Shown: positions 24,229 through 32,086, counted from the stretch's first letter. The stretch is 32,552 nucleotides of DNA from Oscillospiraceae bacterium (GCA_015065605.1 SVPZ01000028.1:1-32552); one strand, 5' to 3'. Notes: a model not told the origin generated them from the sequence alone. Made by a program: numbers and translations.

Positions 24229-26556
24229 CTAACAACCAATGCTTGTTGAAGCAAGGTCAAGTCTTGTGATAATATCCTGCTGAATTTCGGGAGAAAGGTC
24301 AAGGAAATTAACGAAGGTTCCGTGAATTCTCATAATATAAACACCGCTCGGAGCGTACTTTTTGGGGTCACTAAGAACCTTTCTTAAAGTTTCGGGAGTA
24401 GTTACGTTTACGTATAAATAGAATGGAGAAACGCCCTCTTTAAGAGGATTGAAGAATAATGGCATAATTATGTTCTGATAGAATTCAACGCCTTTTTTCA
24501 TATGATCTTCACCCTTAAAAAATTTGGGGTCGATTCCGAGATGGGAAGCGTAGCCTCCGTTAAACTGTTCAAAGGGAAGCTTCATATTGGAAAGAATTCT
24601 AAAGCCAAGTCCGTTTGAAGCCTCTCCGTAAAGCGGGTCAACGCCGTAGCCGAACATATCGCGCGCCTTTCTGCCGTCGGGAGTAGCGCCCACCCAATAT
24701 CCGTAGGTCAAATGAGTAGAAGGACTTGAGAAATCGGGACGGAAGGGATTTGAGAGATAGTTTTTCTTTGAACGAAGCATCTCGGATACCTTATTGGCAA
24801 TAATAGCGGCTTCATTATCCACCTCTTCAATATTGTTGCCGAATTTAGAGCAGGAAAGAAGGAACTCTCTGACGTCTTCGTAGCCCTCAAAATTATTTTT
24901 AAGAGCGTTTAGCAGTCTATCCTTACCAGAGGGATATTTTTCTACATATTTATCAATAGCGATAAAGGAATCGGCAAGAACGGTAAGTCCGTGAACAAGG
25001 CATCCGCTTCCGTTATAGCGTGTTCCCTGCACCTTGGTATCACGCATATCTGCGCCGCTTTCCATACCACCCATAAAGCAACTTAAAAAAGGTACCTTTA
25101 GTTCAGAAAGGGCAACACTTGCGCCGTTTGCAAACTCAACCATTTTATCAATTACTTTGTCCAAGGTTTTGTAAAAAGCGGTACGTATATCCTTGAGTTC
25201 ATATGCATCTGTTTCCATAAGTTTATCTCCCGTAATAGCAGATACACCGCCGAAAAGCACCATTTCAAGAACCTTTGGAAGACTTAACCAACTGTTTGTA
25301 GTATTGCCGTTATCTTTACCCATAATAAGAGGCTCCTGACAACCTGCAACGCTGTAGTCAGGGATATCTTCCTTTGCTACACCGTATTTTTCGAGAACCG
25401 TAAACAACGCATCGTCGTTAAAGAGCGAAGGAGTAAGCGCACCCGGAGTAAAGAAGAAGCGACCCATTTCCTCGTAAAGTTTTTGAGGAGTATTTTTATG
25501 AAGCTTTACCGAAAGAATAGGCTGAGGCAAATTCATATCGTAATAAGCATCCATAATCGCATAACTCATCACGTTAGTAAGGTCGTTACCGAGATTATCT
25601 CTGCCGCCGATAAGTACGTTCTGGGAAATAGCCCAGCTTCTGTCGCCCACGTTATAGAAAACAAGAAAATGACGAAAAAGTTCTGCGGCTTCTTCTCTGG
25701 TTAAATCCTTTCTGAAAGGTTCAAAAATTCTGTCTGCATTACCCAGAGAAAAGGCGTAGGGATTGGGCGCCTGTTCAAGACACATAAGTTCCCACAAAAT
25801 CAGATAAAGCTGAAGCGCTTCATAAAGATTATTTGCTTTACCGCCCTTAATATTTTCAAGGCTTTTTTCAAGAAAACAAAGTTCTTTAACGCGTTTTTCG
25901 TCGCGGTTTTTCTTTTGCTCGTTTATTAAAGCAATATATCTGTCGATTAAGATTTTAACGGCAGAAAGCGAAACAGCGGCAGCCTTATAGAATTCGCCTT
26001 CTTTTTTATCAGCCTCTTCTATCATAGCATCCACGCCGTGATTCAGGGCATAACGAAAATCGGGGATAACGTGACCTGTTACCTGTTCAACAAAGAAAAT
26101 AACCTCTTTGGTGTAGTCTTCTGCTTCGCCATAGGTTTTATTTAACATTTCAACCATTTTACTTTTAGCGGTGAATTCTCTAACCTTTCCGATACGCTCG
26201 GCGGTAAATTCTTCATTAGGTTCAATATCATTATAAATAGCCATAGGGTCGCAGTAACCCGAAAAACCTTCAACGGTAAAGGAGGGATTAATAAGGGCAT
26301 AGCTTCTTGCAAAAGCATCTCTCTGAGTGCCTACGAAAACAGCATTATCGCTAAGAGTTATAGGCATTTCCTTTACCACTTCGCATAAAAGATGCGCCTT
26401 TTTAACTTCGGGGTCTAACCCCTCGTATTTAGAGTCAGCCTTCATTTCGGTTTCTTTAGCAATAAACCAACCGTCAAGACGCCTTATCTCTCTTTCCTCT
26501 CTGTAAAGAGCCTTTGCCTTCTTGGTAAGTTCACCAATTTTATAAATTGTTCTCAT
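24229..26556 (-). CDS. Glycyl radical enzyme of eliminase type, substrate unknown
   Basis: A protein of 775 residues of the pyruvate formate-lyase/glycerol dehydratase superfamily. The C-terminal glycyl loop is RIHGTFVNFLDLSPEIQQ, with the radical Gly at 746. The thiyl-radical loop is AGCQEPL, Cys406 and Glu408. A Cys-x-Glu arrangement is that of eliminases such as glycerol dehydratase and choline trimethylamine-lyase, where Glu is the base; pyruvate formate-lyase has Cys-Cys instead. The middle residue is Val in the relatives I recall, here Gln. Other family blocks: GHVIPDFRYALNHG (161-174) and TYGYWVGATPDGRK (617-630). AAGGAGG lies 7 nt before the ATG and overlaps the activase stop. The neighbours (ManA, GH32, divergent AraC) suggest a sugar-derived substrate; this is inference. 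Confidence 0.88.
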   Translation of the reverse strand: MRTIYKIGELTKKAKALYREEREIRRLDGWFIAKETEMKADSKYEGLDPEVKKAHLLCEVVKEMPITLSDNAVFVGTQRDAFARSYALINPSFTVEGFSGYCDPMAIYNDIEPNEEFTAERIGKVREFTAKSKMVEMLNKTYGEAEDYTKEVIFFVEQVTGHVIPDFRYALNHGVDAMIEEADKKEGEFYKAAAVSLSAVKILIDRYIALINEQKKNRDEKRVKELCFLEKSLENIKGGKANNLYEALQLYLILWELMCLEQAPNPYAFSLGNADRIFEPFRKDLTREEAAELFRHFLVFYNVGDRSWAISQNVLIGGRDNLGNDLTNVMSYAIMDAYYDMNLPQPILSVKLHKNTPQKLYEEMGRFFFTPGALTPSLFNDDALFTVLEKYGVAKEDIPDYSVAGCQEPLIMGKDNGNTTNSWLSLPKVLEMVLFGGVSAITGDKLMETDAYELKDIRTAFYKTLDKVIDKMVEFANGASVALSELKVPFLSCFMGGMESGADMRDTKVQGTRYNGSGCLVHGLTVLADSFIAIDKYVEKYPSGKDRLLNALKNNFEGYEDVREFLLSCSKFGNNIEEVDNEAAIIANKVSEMLRSKKNYLSNPFRPDFSSPSTHLTYGYWVGATPDGRKARDMFGYGVDPLYGEASNGLGFRILSNMKLPFEQFNGGYASHLGIDPKFFKGEDHMKKGVEFYQNIIMPLFFNPLKEGVSPFYLYVNVTTPETLRKVLSDPKKYAPSGVYIMRIHGTFVNFLDLSPEIQQDIITRLDLASTSIGC

Positions 26557-26568
26557 TTTATATCCTCC

Positions 26569-27270
26569 TTAAGTAGTTACTACCTTTAATCCGAAACGGT
26601 CAAAAGTATCCTTAAATTCTTTTAATATTTCATTGGTTATAAAACCGTTTTTAACCTTGTATTCGCCTTTCCATTTTTCTTTTCCGTATTCGTGATAGGA
26701 AAGAAATTCAAATACTGTATTCTTAGTATCAAATTTAGAAAAATAACCTGCATATTCCTCGGGACTATATGCATTTATCCCGTTTATAAGCGGAATTCTT
26801 ATATGCTGTTGTCTTCCCTTATTGCAGTTTTCTTCAAAATTTTTACAAATCGTCTGATTGCCAACTCCGGTGAATTCCTGGAGCCTTTCACTGTCAAAAT
26901 GTTTGAAATCCATTATAAGATAATCAACGTATTCTAAAATTTCATTAAGCCGTTCGCTTGTACCGTTGGTTTCAATGCAGGTATGTATTCCGCTTTCCTT
27001 AACCGCCTTTAAAACGGTGATAAGCTCATCTGCCTGCAGGGTTGCTTCGCCACCCGTAAAGGTAACTCCGCCCCCTGAAAAGAACATCATACGACTGCTT
27101 AATATCTCTTTAATAACATCCTGACAAGAAACCTCATTTCCCGCGCTCATTTCCATTCCATCGGGATTAGAGCACCAGATACAGCGCATATTACATCCCG
27201 AAAGATGATAAACAAGTCTGTTACCCGGTCCATCCTGACCGAAATTAAAGCCTTTTCCAAAAATTCTCAT
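26569..27270 (-). CDS. Glycyl radical enzyme activating enzyme (radical SAM), short form
   Basis: A protein of 233 residues. DGPGNRLVYHLSGCNMRCIW followed by CSNPDG gives the radical SAM motif C-x3-C-x2-C (Cys26, 30, 33). GGGVTFTGGEATLQ (67-80) is the SAM-binding GGE region. CIETNGT and IMDFKHFD follow. Only about 35 residues separate the cysteine motif from GGE, so the eight-Cys ferredoxin-like insert seen in many activases of eliminases is absent, as in pyruvate formate-lyase activase. The start at 27270 is preferred because the protein then begins MRIFGKGFNFGQDGPG with AAGGAG about 10 nt upstream; the frame extends 86 codons further, but that part is antisense to the regulator. It installs the radical on the adjacent enzyme. 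Confidence 0.88.
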   Translation of the reverse strand: MRIFGKGFNFGQDGPGNRLVYHLSGCNMRCIWCSNPDGMEMSAGNEVSCQDVIKEILSSRMMFFSGGGVTFTGGEATLQADELITVLKAVKESGIHTCIETNGTSERLNEILEYVDYLIMDFKHFDSERLQEFTGVGNQTICKNFEENCNKGRQQHIRIPLINGINAYSPEEYAGYFSKFDTKNTVFEFLSYHEYGKEKWKGEYKVKNGFITNEILKEFKDTFDRFGLKVVTT

Positions 27271-27321
27271 ATAAACACTGCTCCTTATACTTATCTTAGC
27301 AAATAGTATTGTTTTTTTGAA

Positions 27322-27350
27322 TTGACAAAAGGAAATAGAGGATGTAAAAT
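27322..27350 (+). promoter_or_regulatory. Promoter of the divergent AraC regulator
   Basis: On the plus strand a perfect TTGACA (27322-27327), a 17-bp spacer and TAAAAT (27345-27350). On the opposite strand TTGTCA (27323-27328), 17 bp and a weak TATTTG (27300-27305) could serve the glycyl-radical operon, so the two -35 elements overlap. The plus-strand promoter is convincing, the minus one tentative and likely activator-dependent. Confidence 0.7.
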
Positions 27351-27381
27351 AAAGAAAAATGGTAAAGGTGAGTTTAAGTTT

Positions 27382-28158
27382 ATGAAAAATGTTTTCAACA
27401 CGGAAATTCGTCACAAAATCACCGAAGCAAACATTAATTTCTACGCTACGCCATTTGTTCATCCCAAAAGAAAAATGAATGAGCACGATTTTATTTATAT
27501 GCTGGACGGCAAATGGATAATAGGACAAAACTCAGAAGAATACAATTTAAAAAAAGACTCTCTTTTAATTCTTAGCGCAAATAATTTACATTACGGTGTA
27601 ACTTCTTGTGACGAAGGCAGTAAAACCATGTATTTTCACCTTTCCTGTGAAGAGGGCGACGGTTTTTTTGAAAACGGCGAGCAAGGCATCGATACCCTTA
27701 TCGACGCTTCCCTTAATTCAAACATCAAAAAATATTTTTACGAAATAGTGAACGCAAAAATTTCAGGTGACGATATAAAAGCAAACCTTTTCTTTGACAT
27801 ACTTCTTCACGAAATAAAGCTTATCCAAAATAACGATTTCGGTAAAATCGGTGAAGAAATAAAAAAGATAATTCACCGAAACCCCGAAAAGTTTTTCAGC
27901 AACAAGGAACTTTCCGAAAAACTTAACGTTTCGGTTAAAACCGCCGAAAATAAATTTAAAGCGCTTTTCGGCATAACAATTCATCAATATATGCTAAACC
28001 ATAAAATTGAACTTGCAATTTCTTATTTCAAAAACTTTCCCGAAATGCCTATAAAGGAGATTTCCTATAATTTAGGCTTTTACGATGAATACCATTTCAG
28101 CAAACAATTCAAAAAGATTATCGGAGTTTCTCCTTCAGAATATAAAAACATGGCATAA
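27382..28158 (+). CDS. AraC-family regulator of the glycyl-radical operon
   Basis: A protein of 258 residues. The N-terminal ~140 residues are a cupin-like sensing domain: HPKRKMNEHDFIYMLDGKW, then a hydrophobic strand pattern with LLILSANNLHYG. The C-terminal ~100 residues carry two helix-turn-helix units: FSNKELSEKLNVSVKTAENK and IKEISYNLGFYDEYHFSKQF, closing with the family end GVSPSEYKN. This is the sugar-responsive AraC/XylS architecture. The start at 27382 is preferred, with AAAGGTGAG upstream; the frame begins at 27322 but that lies within the promoter. It is divergent from the activase gene, so it is the likely activator of that operon, responding to its substrate. Confidence 0.88.
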   Translation: MKNVFNTEIRHKITEANINFYATPFVHPKRKMNEHDFIYMLDGKWIIGQNSEEYNLKKDSLLILSANNLHYGVTSCDEGSKTMYFHLSCEEGDGFFENGEQGIDTLIDASLNSNIKKYFYEIVNAKISGDDIKANLFFDILLHEIKLIQNNDFGKIGEEIKKIIHRNPEKFFSNKELSEKLNVSVKTAENKFKALFGITIHQYMLNHKIELAISYFKNFPEMPIKEISYNLGFYDEYHFSKQFKKIIGVSPSEYKNMA

Positions 28159-28186
28159 AAAATACGCACGTAAGTGCGTATTTTTT
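28157..28186. terminator. Bidirectional terminator between AraC and Xre genes
   Basis: A perfect 13-bp stem, AAAAAATACGCAC (28157-28169) and GTGCGTATTTTTT (28174-28186), with a GTAA loop and A/T tracts on both sides. It overlaps the stop codons of both convergent genes. Confidence 0.88.
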
Positions 28187-28868
28187 AGTTTTCTTTATAA
28201 ATCAGTCCAAATAGCCAGCTGATAACTCCAAGTATAAAAAATATAAACGGGTAATTTAAAACTATATTTAAAATCAGCCTTTGACCGAAAAAACCGGGCC
28301 AACTAATATGATAACCGCCGGGTTTAAGCCCTTTTATAAACCCTGTCATATGAAAAGCAGCAAAATAAAGGGTGCCAAGCGTTAGTAAAACAAGTATTAT
28401 TAAAAGCGCTATTCTGATTATTTTAGCCGTTTTATTATTAAATGGCTTAAGACCCGAAAACAGCCCTATAATATGTATAGCAAAAAATCCGACAACATAT
28501 AGCGTAAAGGGGAAAAGTGAAAACTTAAGAATGTTTTGAGGGTGTGAGAAAAAATCGTCATACCCTTCGCTTAACTTATAAAGCAAAAAATCCGCAACAA
28601 TTAAAACCGTCACAAAAATCCCAAGCGCTATTGCCCAAATTCTCTTTCTTTTTTGGTTTACTTTTAAAGGAAGTCCGTAAATTACCGCATTGGTATCCAC
28701 CTTAAAGAGTTCGGCAATTTTTATTATTGTATCAATATCGGGATTAGATTTTCCCGTTTCGTAATTTGATACCGTTTGACGAGTTACAAACAGCGCCTGA
28801 GCGAATTCTTCCTGTGTCATTTTGTTTTTGGTTCGCAGTTGTTTAATATTTTTGCCTACGTTTGCCAT
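28185..28868 (-). CDS. Xre-type HTH regulator with a four-helix membrane domain
   Basis: A protein of 227 residues. Residues 5-60 form an Xre/HTH_3 domain: IKQLRTKNKMTQEEFAQALF and VTRQTVSNYETGKSNPDIDT. A basic linker (NQKRKR) follows and then about four hydrophobic segments, separated by short polar loops, to the end. Xre proteins fused to membrane domains are common in Firmicutes and are thought to link membrane or envelope state to transcription; no target is visible. The start at 28868 has GAGGTG 6 nt upstream; ATG at 28874 and GTG at 28877 are in-frame alternatives overlapping the ribosome site. It is a single-gene unit with its own promoter. Confidence 0.83.
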   Translation of the reverse strand: MANVGKNIKQLRTKNKMTQEEFAQALFVTRQTVSNYETGKSNPDIDTIIKIAELFKVDTNAVIYGLPLKVNQKRKRIWAIALGIFVTVLIVADFLLYKLSEGYDDFFSHPQNILKFSLFPFTLYVVGFFAIHIIGLFSGLKPFNNKTAKIIRIALLIILVLLTLGTLYFAAFHMTGFIKGLKPGGYHISWPGFFGQRLILNIVLNYPFIFFILGVISWLFGLIYKEN

Positions 28869-28886
28869 AGCCATCACCTCGCTTAA

Positions 28887-28915
28887 ATTTTACTCAGAAA
28901 AACTCGTTTTGTAAA
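28887..28915 (-). promoter_or_regulatory. Promoter of the Xre regulator
   Basis: On the minus strand, TTTACA (28910-28915), a 17-bp spacer and TAAAAT (28887-28892). It lies between the terminator of the nitrilase gene and the GAGGTG box of the regulator, leaving a very short leader. Confidence 0.65.
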
Positions 28916-28938
28916 GCAAAGAATATTTGCGCCTACTT

Positions 28939-28969
28939 AAAAAGCCGAACAAACAGTTTGCTCGGCTTT
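28939..28969 (-). terminator. Terminator after the nitrilase-family gene
   Basis: Arms 28941-28954 and 28956-28969 are complementary over 14 bp with one G-U pair on the minus-strand RNA (a few central bases form the loop). The minus strand continues with a run of T. It starts 9 bp after the nitrilase stop codon. Confidence 0.8.
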
Positions 28970-28977
28970 GAAATAAA

Positions 28978-29784
28978 TTATTTAAACACTTGCGGACACA
29001 TTCCGTCGTTTATAAAGTCGTCGTTTCTAACCATTCCGCAGCCAAAACCTGCAGGACGCATATATTTATACGATAAATCCACGTCCACGCTAACGCTTCC
29101 CACCTCTTTACCGAGGTTTGCCAAAATATTGCCGTCGGGAGAAACTATCATACTGTTACCGCCTTTATTATCGTCATCCATAGAAAAGGATGAACGGGCA
29201 ATATATGCATTACAGCGAAAAGCAGTAAGCTTATTCTGTGCCAAAATAATATCGGTTCTTTCCCCTCTCTGATAGCCGGGAATTACAATAATATCAGGCT
29301 TTTTTGATGCGATATATTCAATTTGTTCGTTATAGTAAACGTCATAGCAGGTCATAAAGGCAAAGCGTATGCCGTCAAGGTCCACTATGCACTCACCCTC
29401 ACCTCTTTCAATACCGAGAGCAACCTCGGAAGGCGGAAGATGAATTTTATCGTAAACAAATGCCTTATTCCCCTCTTTATCAAAAAGATAGGTACTGTTT
29501 TTAAGTTTTTCATCACGTTTTTCTATAACGTTTATACAAACGTACGCCTTCTTTTCTTTTGCTGTATTACTTGCAAAATCGAGCATTTCTTTAGCTCTGG
29601 GAAGCGCGGCAAGTTCTTTTTCCTTTTCACTAAGTCCGCCTGCGTTTGAATATTCAGGAAGAACGATTAAAGACTCTTCTGTCACTTCATTTAATTTTTT
29701 CATCAAAAATTCGGCAATTGTTTTATCGGGATTTTCACCAGCGTAATATTTAGGCTGTACTACCGTAATTTTCAAAATTTTCAC
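28978..29784 (-). CDS. Carbon-nitrogen hydrolase (nitrilase superfamily)
   Basis: A protein of 268 residues with the complete Glu-Lys-Cys triad: Glu44 in VLPEYSN, Lys113 in YDKIHLPPSE and Cys146 in MTCYDVYY. The superfamily hydrolyses nonpeptide C-N bonds, and the Cys-Tyr-Asp-Val-Tyr context resembles amidases and N-carbamoyl or omega-amidase types more than true nitrilases. NKLTAFRCNAYIARSS and GGNSMIVSPDG are further family blocks. It begins 1 bp after the stop of the iron alcohol dehydrogenase gene, so the two form an operon, perhaps in removal of an amide or amine-bearing alcohol. The substrate cannot be told. Confidence 0.87.
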   Translation of the reverse strand: MKILKITVVQPKYYAGENPDKTIAEFLMKKLNEVTEESLIVLPEYSNAGGLSEKEKELAALPRAKEMLDFASNTAKEKKAYVCINVIEKRDEKLKNSTYLFDKEGNKAFVYDKIHLPPSEVALGIERGEGECIVDLDGIRFAFMTCYDVYYNEQIEYIASKKPDIIVIPGYQRGERTDIILAQNKLTAFRCNAYIARSSFSMDDDNKGGNSMIVSPDGNILANLGKEVGSVSVDVDLSYKYMRPAGFGCGMVRNDDFINDGMCPQVFK

Positions 29785-29785
29785 C

Positions 29786-30961
29786 TCAAACCATTAATTT
29801 ATAAATCTTTTCGCAATCATTTTTGTCAAGCTTTACAAAGCCTTCAATATAACCCGGTCTGCCGTTGCCGCAACAAAGGGCATCTACAAGGTAAGGAATA
29901 TCCTCTTCTTTTGCACCAAGTTCTTCAAAGTTCTTGGGCATACCGATAGATATAAGGAACTGTCTTAACGCCTCAATACCTTTTCGCGCAGTAATTTCAG
30001 GATTAGCAAAATCCATCTGACATCCCCAAACCCTTACCGCTATCTGTGCGAAACGCGCAACGTCGTGACCTAATACGTAACTGAAAAGAGCCGGCATAGT
30101 TACCGCAAGACCCGCGCCGTGAGCGCAGTCGTAAAGACCGGATAGTTCGTGTTCAATACTGTGTCCCGTCCAGTCCTGAGTTCTTCCTACACCACACACG
30201 TTATTGTGAGCCAGAGTTCCTGCCCACATAATATTAGCTCTTGCGTTATAATCCTGTGGATTTTTCATAACCTTTGGAGCCTCGTTGATTACCGAAAGCA
30301 AAAGACCTTCAATAAGGCGGTCGGTCACCTCTACGTCCTTTGTATTGGTAAGATATCTTTCATAAAGATGAGCCATAATATCGGTAATTCCGCAAGCCGT
30401 CTGAAAAGGAGGTAAGGTACAGGTAAGTTCGGGATTTAAAATACTGAACTTAGGACGCAGAATATCGGTACGGCATCCGCGCTTAAACATACCGTTTTCA
30501 TGGGTGATAACGGTATTTCCGCTGCCTTCACTTCCTGCGGCGGCAATAGTAAGAACCGTTCCTACCGGAAGGGCTTTTTCTACGGATTTTCCGCTGTGGT
30601 GATCCCAAAAGTCGCCGTCGTAAAGCACACCGCCCGCAATAGCCTTTGAAGAGTCAATAGCACTGCCTCCGCCTACCGCAAGAATAAAATCTATATTTTC
30701 CTTTCGGCAAAGTTCAATCCCCTCATAAACAAGACCGCTTCTTGGATTAGGCTGAACACCGCCCAAAAGAATATAAGGAATATTTTCTTTATCTAAAGAT
30801 GCCTTTACTCTGTCAATAAGTCCGCTTTTTACAGCGCTTCCTCCACCGTAATGAATAAGCACTTTAGTACCGCCGAATTTTTTAACCATTTCACCCGCTT
30901 TATTTTCGGTATCCTTTCCGAACACAAAATAAGTAGGAGATGTAAAAATAAAATTATCCAT
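29786..30961 (-). CDS. Iron-type (group III) alcohol dehydrogenase, butanol dehydrogenase-like
   Basis: A protein of 391 residues beginning FIFTSPTYFVFGKDTENKAG, typical of the BdhA/YqhD branch. Cofactor binding: ILAVGGGSAIDSSKAIA. Metal ligands: Asp and His in CGITDIMAHLYER, and two His in WTGHSIEHELSGLYDCAHGA. It should reduce an aldehyde or ketone to the alcohol with NAD(P)H, or the reverse. A ribosome site with AGGA precedes the ATG. It is the first of a two-gene operon with the nitrilase-family hydrolase and lies 40 bp after a LysR gene on the same strand. Substrate unknown; short-chain aldehydes are usual for the family. Confidence 0.9.
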   Translation of the reverse strand: MDNFIFTSPTYFVFGKDTENKAGEMVKKFGGTKVLIHYGGGSAVKSGLIDRVKASLDKENIPYILLGGVQPNPRSGLVYEGIELCRKENIDFILAVGGGSAIDSSKAIAGGVLYDGDFWDHHSGKSVEKALPVGTVLTIAAAGSEGSGNTVITHENGMFKRGCRTDILRPKFSILNPELTCTLPPFQTACGITDIMAHLYERYLTNTKDVEVTDRLIEGLLLSVINEAPKVMKNPQDYNARANIMWAGTLAHNNVCGVGRTQDWTGHSIEHELSGLYDCAHGAGLAVTMPALFSYVLGHDVARFAQIAVRVWGCQMDFANPEITARKGIEALRQFLISIGMPKNFEELGAKEEDIPYLVDALCCGNGRPGYIEGFVKLDKNDCEKIYKLMV

Positions 30962-31001
30962 AATAAAATTTCCTTTCGGTATTTGGTTTATTCTAACAAA
31001 T

Positions 31002-31853
31002 TCAGTTTAAACTGCTATTTAAAAAACCTAAGAATTTTTGCACATTTCCGTAGCATTTTTCCCTTTTAAAATAGGCGCATACTGTCTGTTCCTCTTTAAA
31101 ATCGGTCACATCCAATTCTACAATTGAACTGCTCTCAGCTAGTTTCATAGATTCCCTTCCTGCCGCGCCAACGGCAACGCCCGATTCAATAATTTTTATA
31201 AAACATCCGTAATCGTTTACCTGCGCCACTAATTTCGGAGTAAATCCAACCTTTTCACAGGATTCGCACAACAGGTTATACTGCCTTCCCTGCTGACTCA
31301 TATTTGCAAACGGCTCATCACAAAGCTCTGAAAGAGTTATTTTTTTACCCTTAAATCTGCTGTTTTTAGAAGCAAAAATTTTAATAGGCTGACGCACAAC
31401 TTCGATACATTCATAGCCATCATATCTATCGTTTTTTGTATCCATTATTATATCGTAATTTTCAAAATCGTGATTTTCGAAGGAGGATACAAGCTTAAAA
31501 CGGGCATTTACGTTTTCTTCTTTGAATTTTATGATTTTTTCGGTCATTACACTTCGAAGTGCGCGTACCAGAATTTTAATTTCTCTTAAATCCTCACTTG
31601 GATTTTTTATCTCATAAACAGTTTTGTCAAGTAGGGGAAGTATGTTTTCAAGGCATCTTTTAAGTTTAATTCCCTGTTCATTAAGCTTTATGCTGTTTGC
31701 CGCTCTGTCAAACAGTTTGCAGCCCATTTCGTTTTCAAGTCTTTTAATACAAGCGGACACAGACGATGAAGGCACCATATGTTTTTTTGCCGCTTTTGCA
31801 AAGCTTAAATTGTCGGCACAATCAAGAAAATATCTAAGCTGTAAAAGTTCCAA
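31002..31853 (-). CDS. LysR-type transcriptional regulator
   Basis: A protein of 283 residues. The N-terminal winged HTH (1-60) reads MELLQLRYFLDCADNLSFAK and then VPSSSVSACIKRLENEMGCK, followed by LFDR. A linker helix and a periplasmic-binding-protein-like effector domain (from about residue 90) follow. The start is TTG at 31853, with GAGGTGA at 31858-31864; no ATG is available nearby. It precedes the alcohol dehydrogenase and nitrilase genes on the same strand and probably regulates them and itself. A 16-bp palindrome lies within its promoter spacer. Confidence 0.87.
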   Translation of the reverse strand: MELLQLRYFLDCADNLSFAKAAKKHMVPSSSVSACIKRLENEMGCKLFDRAANSIKLNEQGIKLKRCLENILPLLDKTVYEIKNPSEDLREIKILVRALRSVMTEKIIKFKEENVNARFKLVSSFENHDFENYDIIMDTKNDRYDGYECIEVVRQPIKIFASKNSRFKGKKITLSELCDEPFANMSQQGRQYNLLCESCEKVGFTPKLVAQVNDYGCFIKIIESGVAVGAAGRESMKLAESSSIVELDVTDFKEEQTVCAYFKREKCYGNVQKFLGFLNSSLN

Positions 31854-31871
31854 AATATCACCTCGTTTTCC

Positions 31872-31900
31872 ATTTTAGCATAACTTTAAAGTTATCGCAA
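31872..31900 (-). promoter_or_regulatory. LysR gene promoter with a palindromic operator in the spacer
   Basis: On the minus strand, TTGCGA (31895-31900), a 17-bp spacer and an extended -10 TGC-TAAAAT (core 31872-31877). The spacer and its upstream edge hold a perfect 16-bp palindrome, ATAACTTTAAAGTTAT (31880-31895). Such a position would block or control RNA polymerase; binding by the LysR protein itself is an inference. The leader is very short, with the ribosome site almost at the start. Confidence 0.65.
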
Positions 31901-31918
31901 CCCTATATCAAGCAATTC

Positions 31919-31946
31919 TTTACAAATACGCTAAAAGTACTATAAT
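31919..31946 (+). promoter_or_regulatory. Possible orphan plus-strand promoter
   Basis: TTTACA (31919-31924), a 16-bp spacer and a perfect TATAAT (31941-31946). No plus-strand reading frame or RNA gene is visible downstream; transcripts would be antisense to the predicted RNA at 32041-32281. In such AT-rich DNA a chance match is possible. Confidence 0.35.
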
Positions 31947-31991
31947 TAGTTTTACCACACAAATAAAGAATACGTAGAAATCCCCACAATT

Positions 31992-32024
31992 AAAAAAAGA
32001 GCTAAGCTTATATCCGCTTTGCTC
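31992..32024 (-). terminator. Second, tandem terminator upstream of LysR
   Basis: GAGCTAAGC (31999-32007) and GCTTTGCTC (32016-32024) form a 9-bp stem with one mismatch, followed on the minus strand by seven T. It is 16 bp beyond the first terminator and would stop readthrough toward the LysR gene. Confidence 0.65.
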
Positions 32025-32040
32025 ATAGAAGATAATAAAT

Positions 32041-32086
32041 AAAAAAATAACCCTTGACTGCTCATTAAACCATCAGTCAAGGGTTA
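32041..32086 (-). terminator. Terminator of the candidate RNA
   Basis: A perfect 13-bp stem between 32048-32060 and 32074-32086 (core CCCTTGACTG / CAGTCAAGGG), a 13-nt loop and seven T on the minus strand (32041-32047). There is no T tract on the plus-strand side, so it acts only for minus-strand transcripts. Confidence 0.8.

Noticed and set aside
26569..27528. 86-codon N-terminal extension of the activase
   Set aside because: The extension is antisense to the AraC gene and its promoter, while the radical SAM family N-terminus begins exactly at the ATG at 27270 with a good ribosome site.
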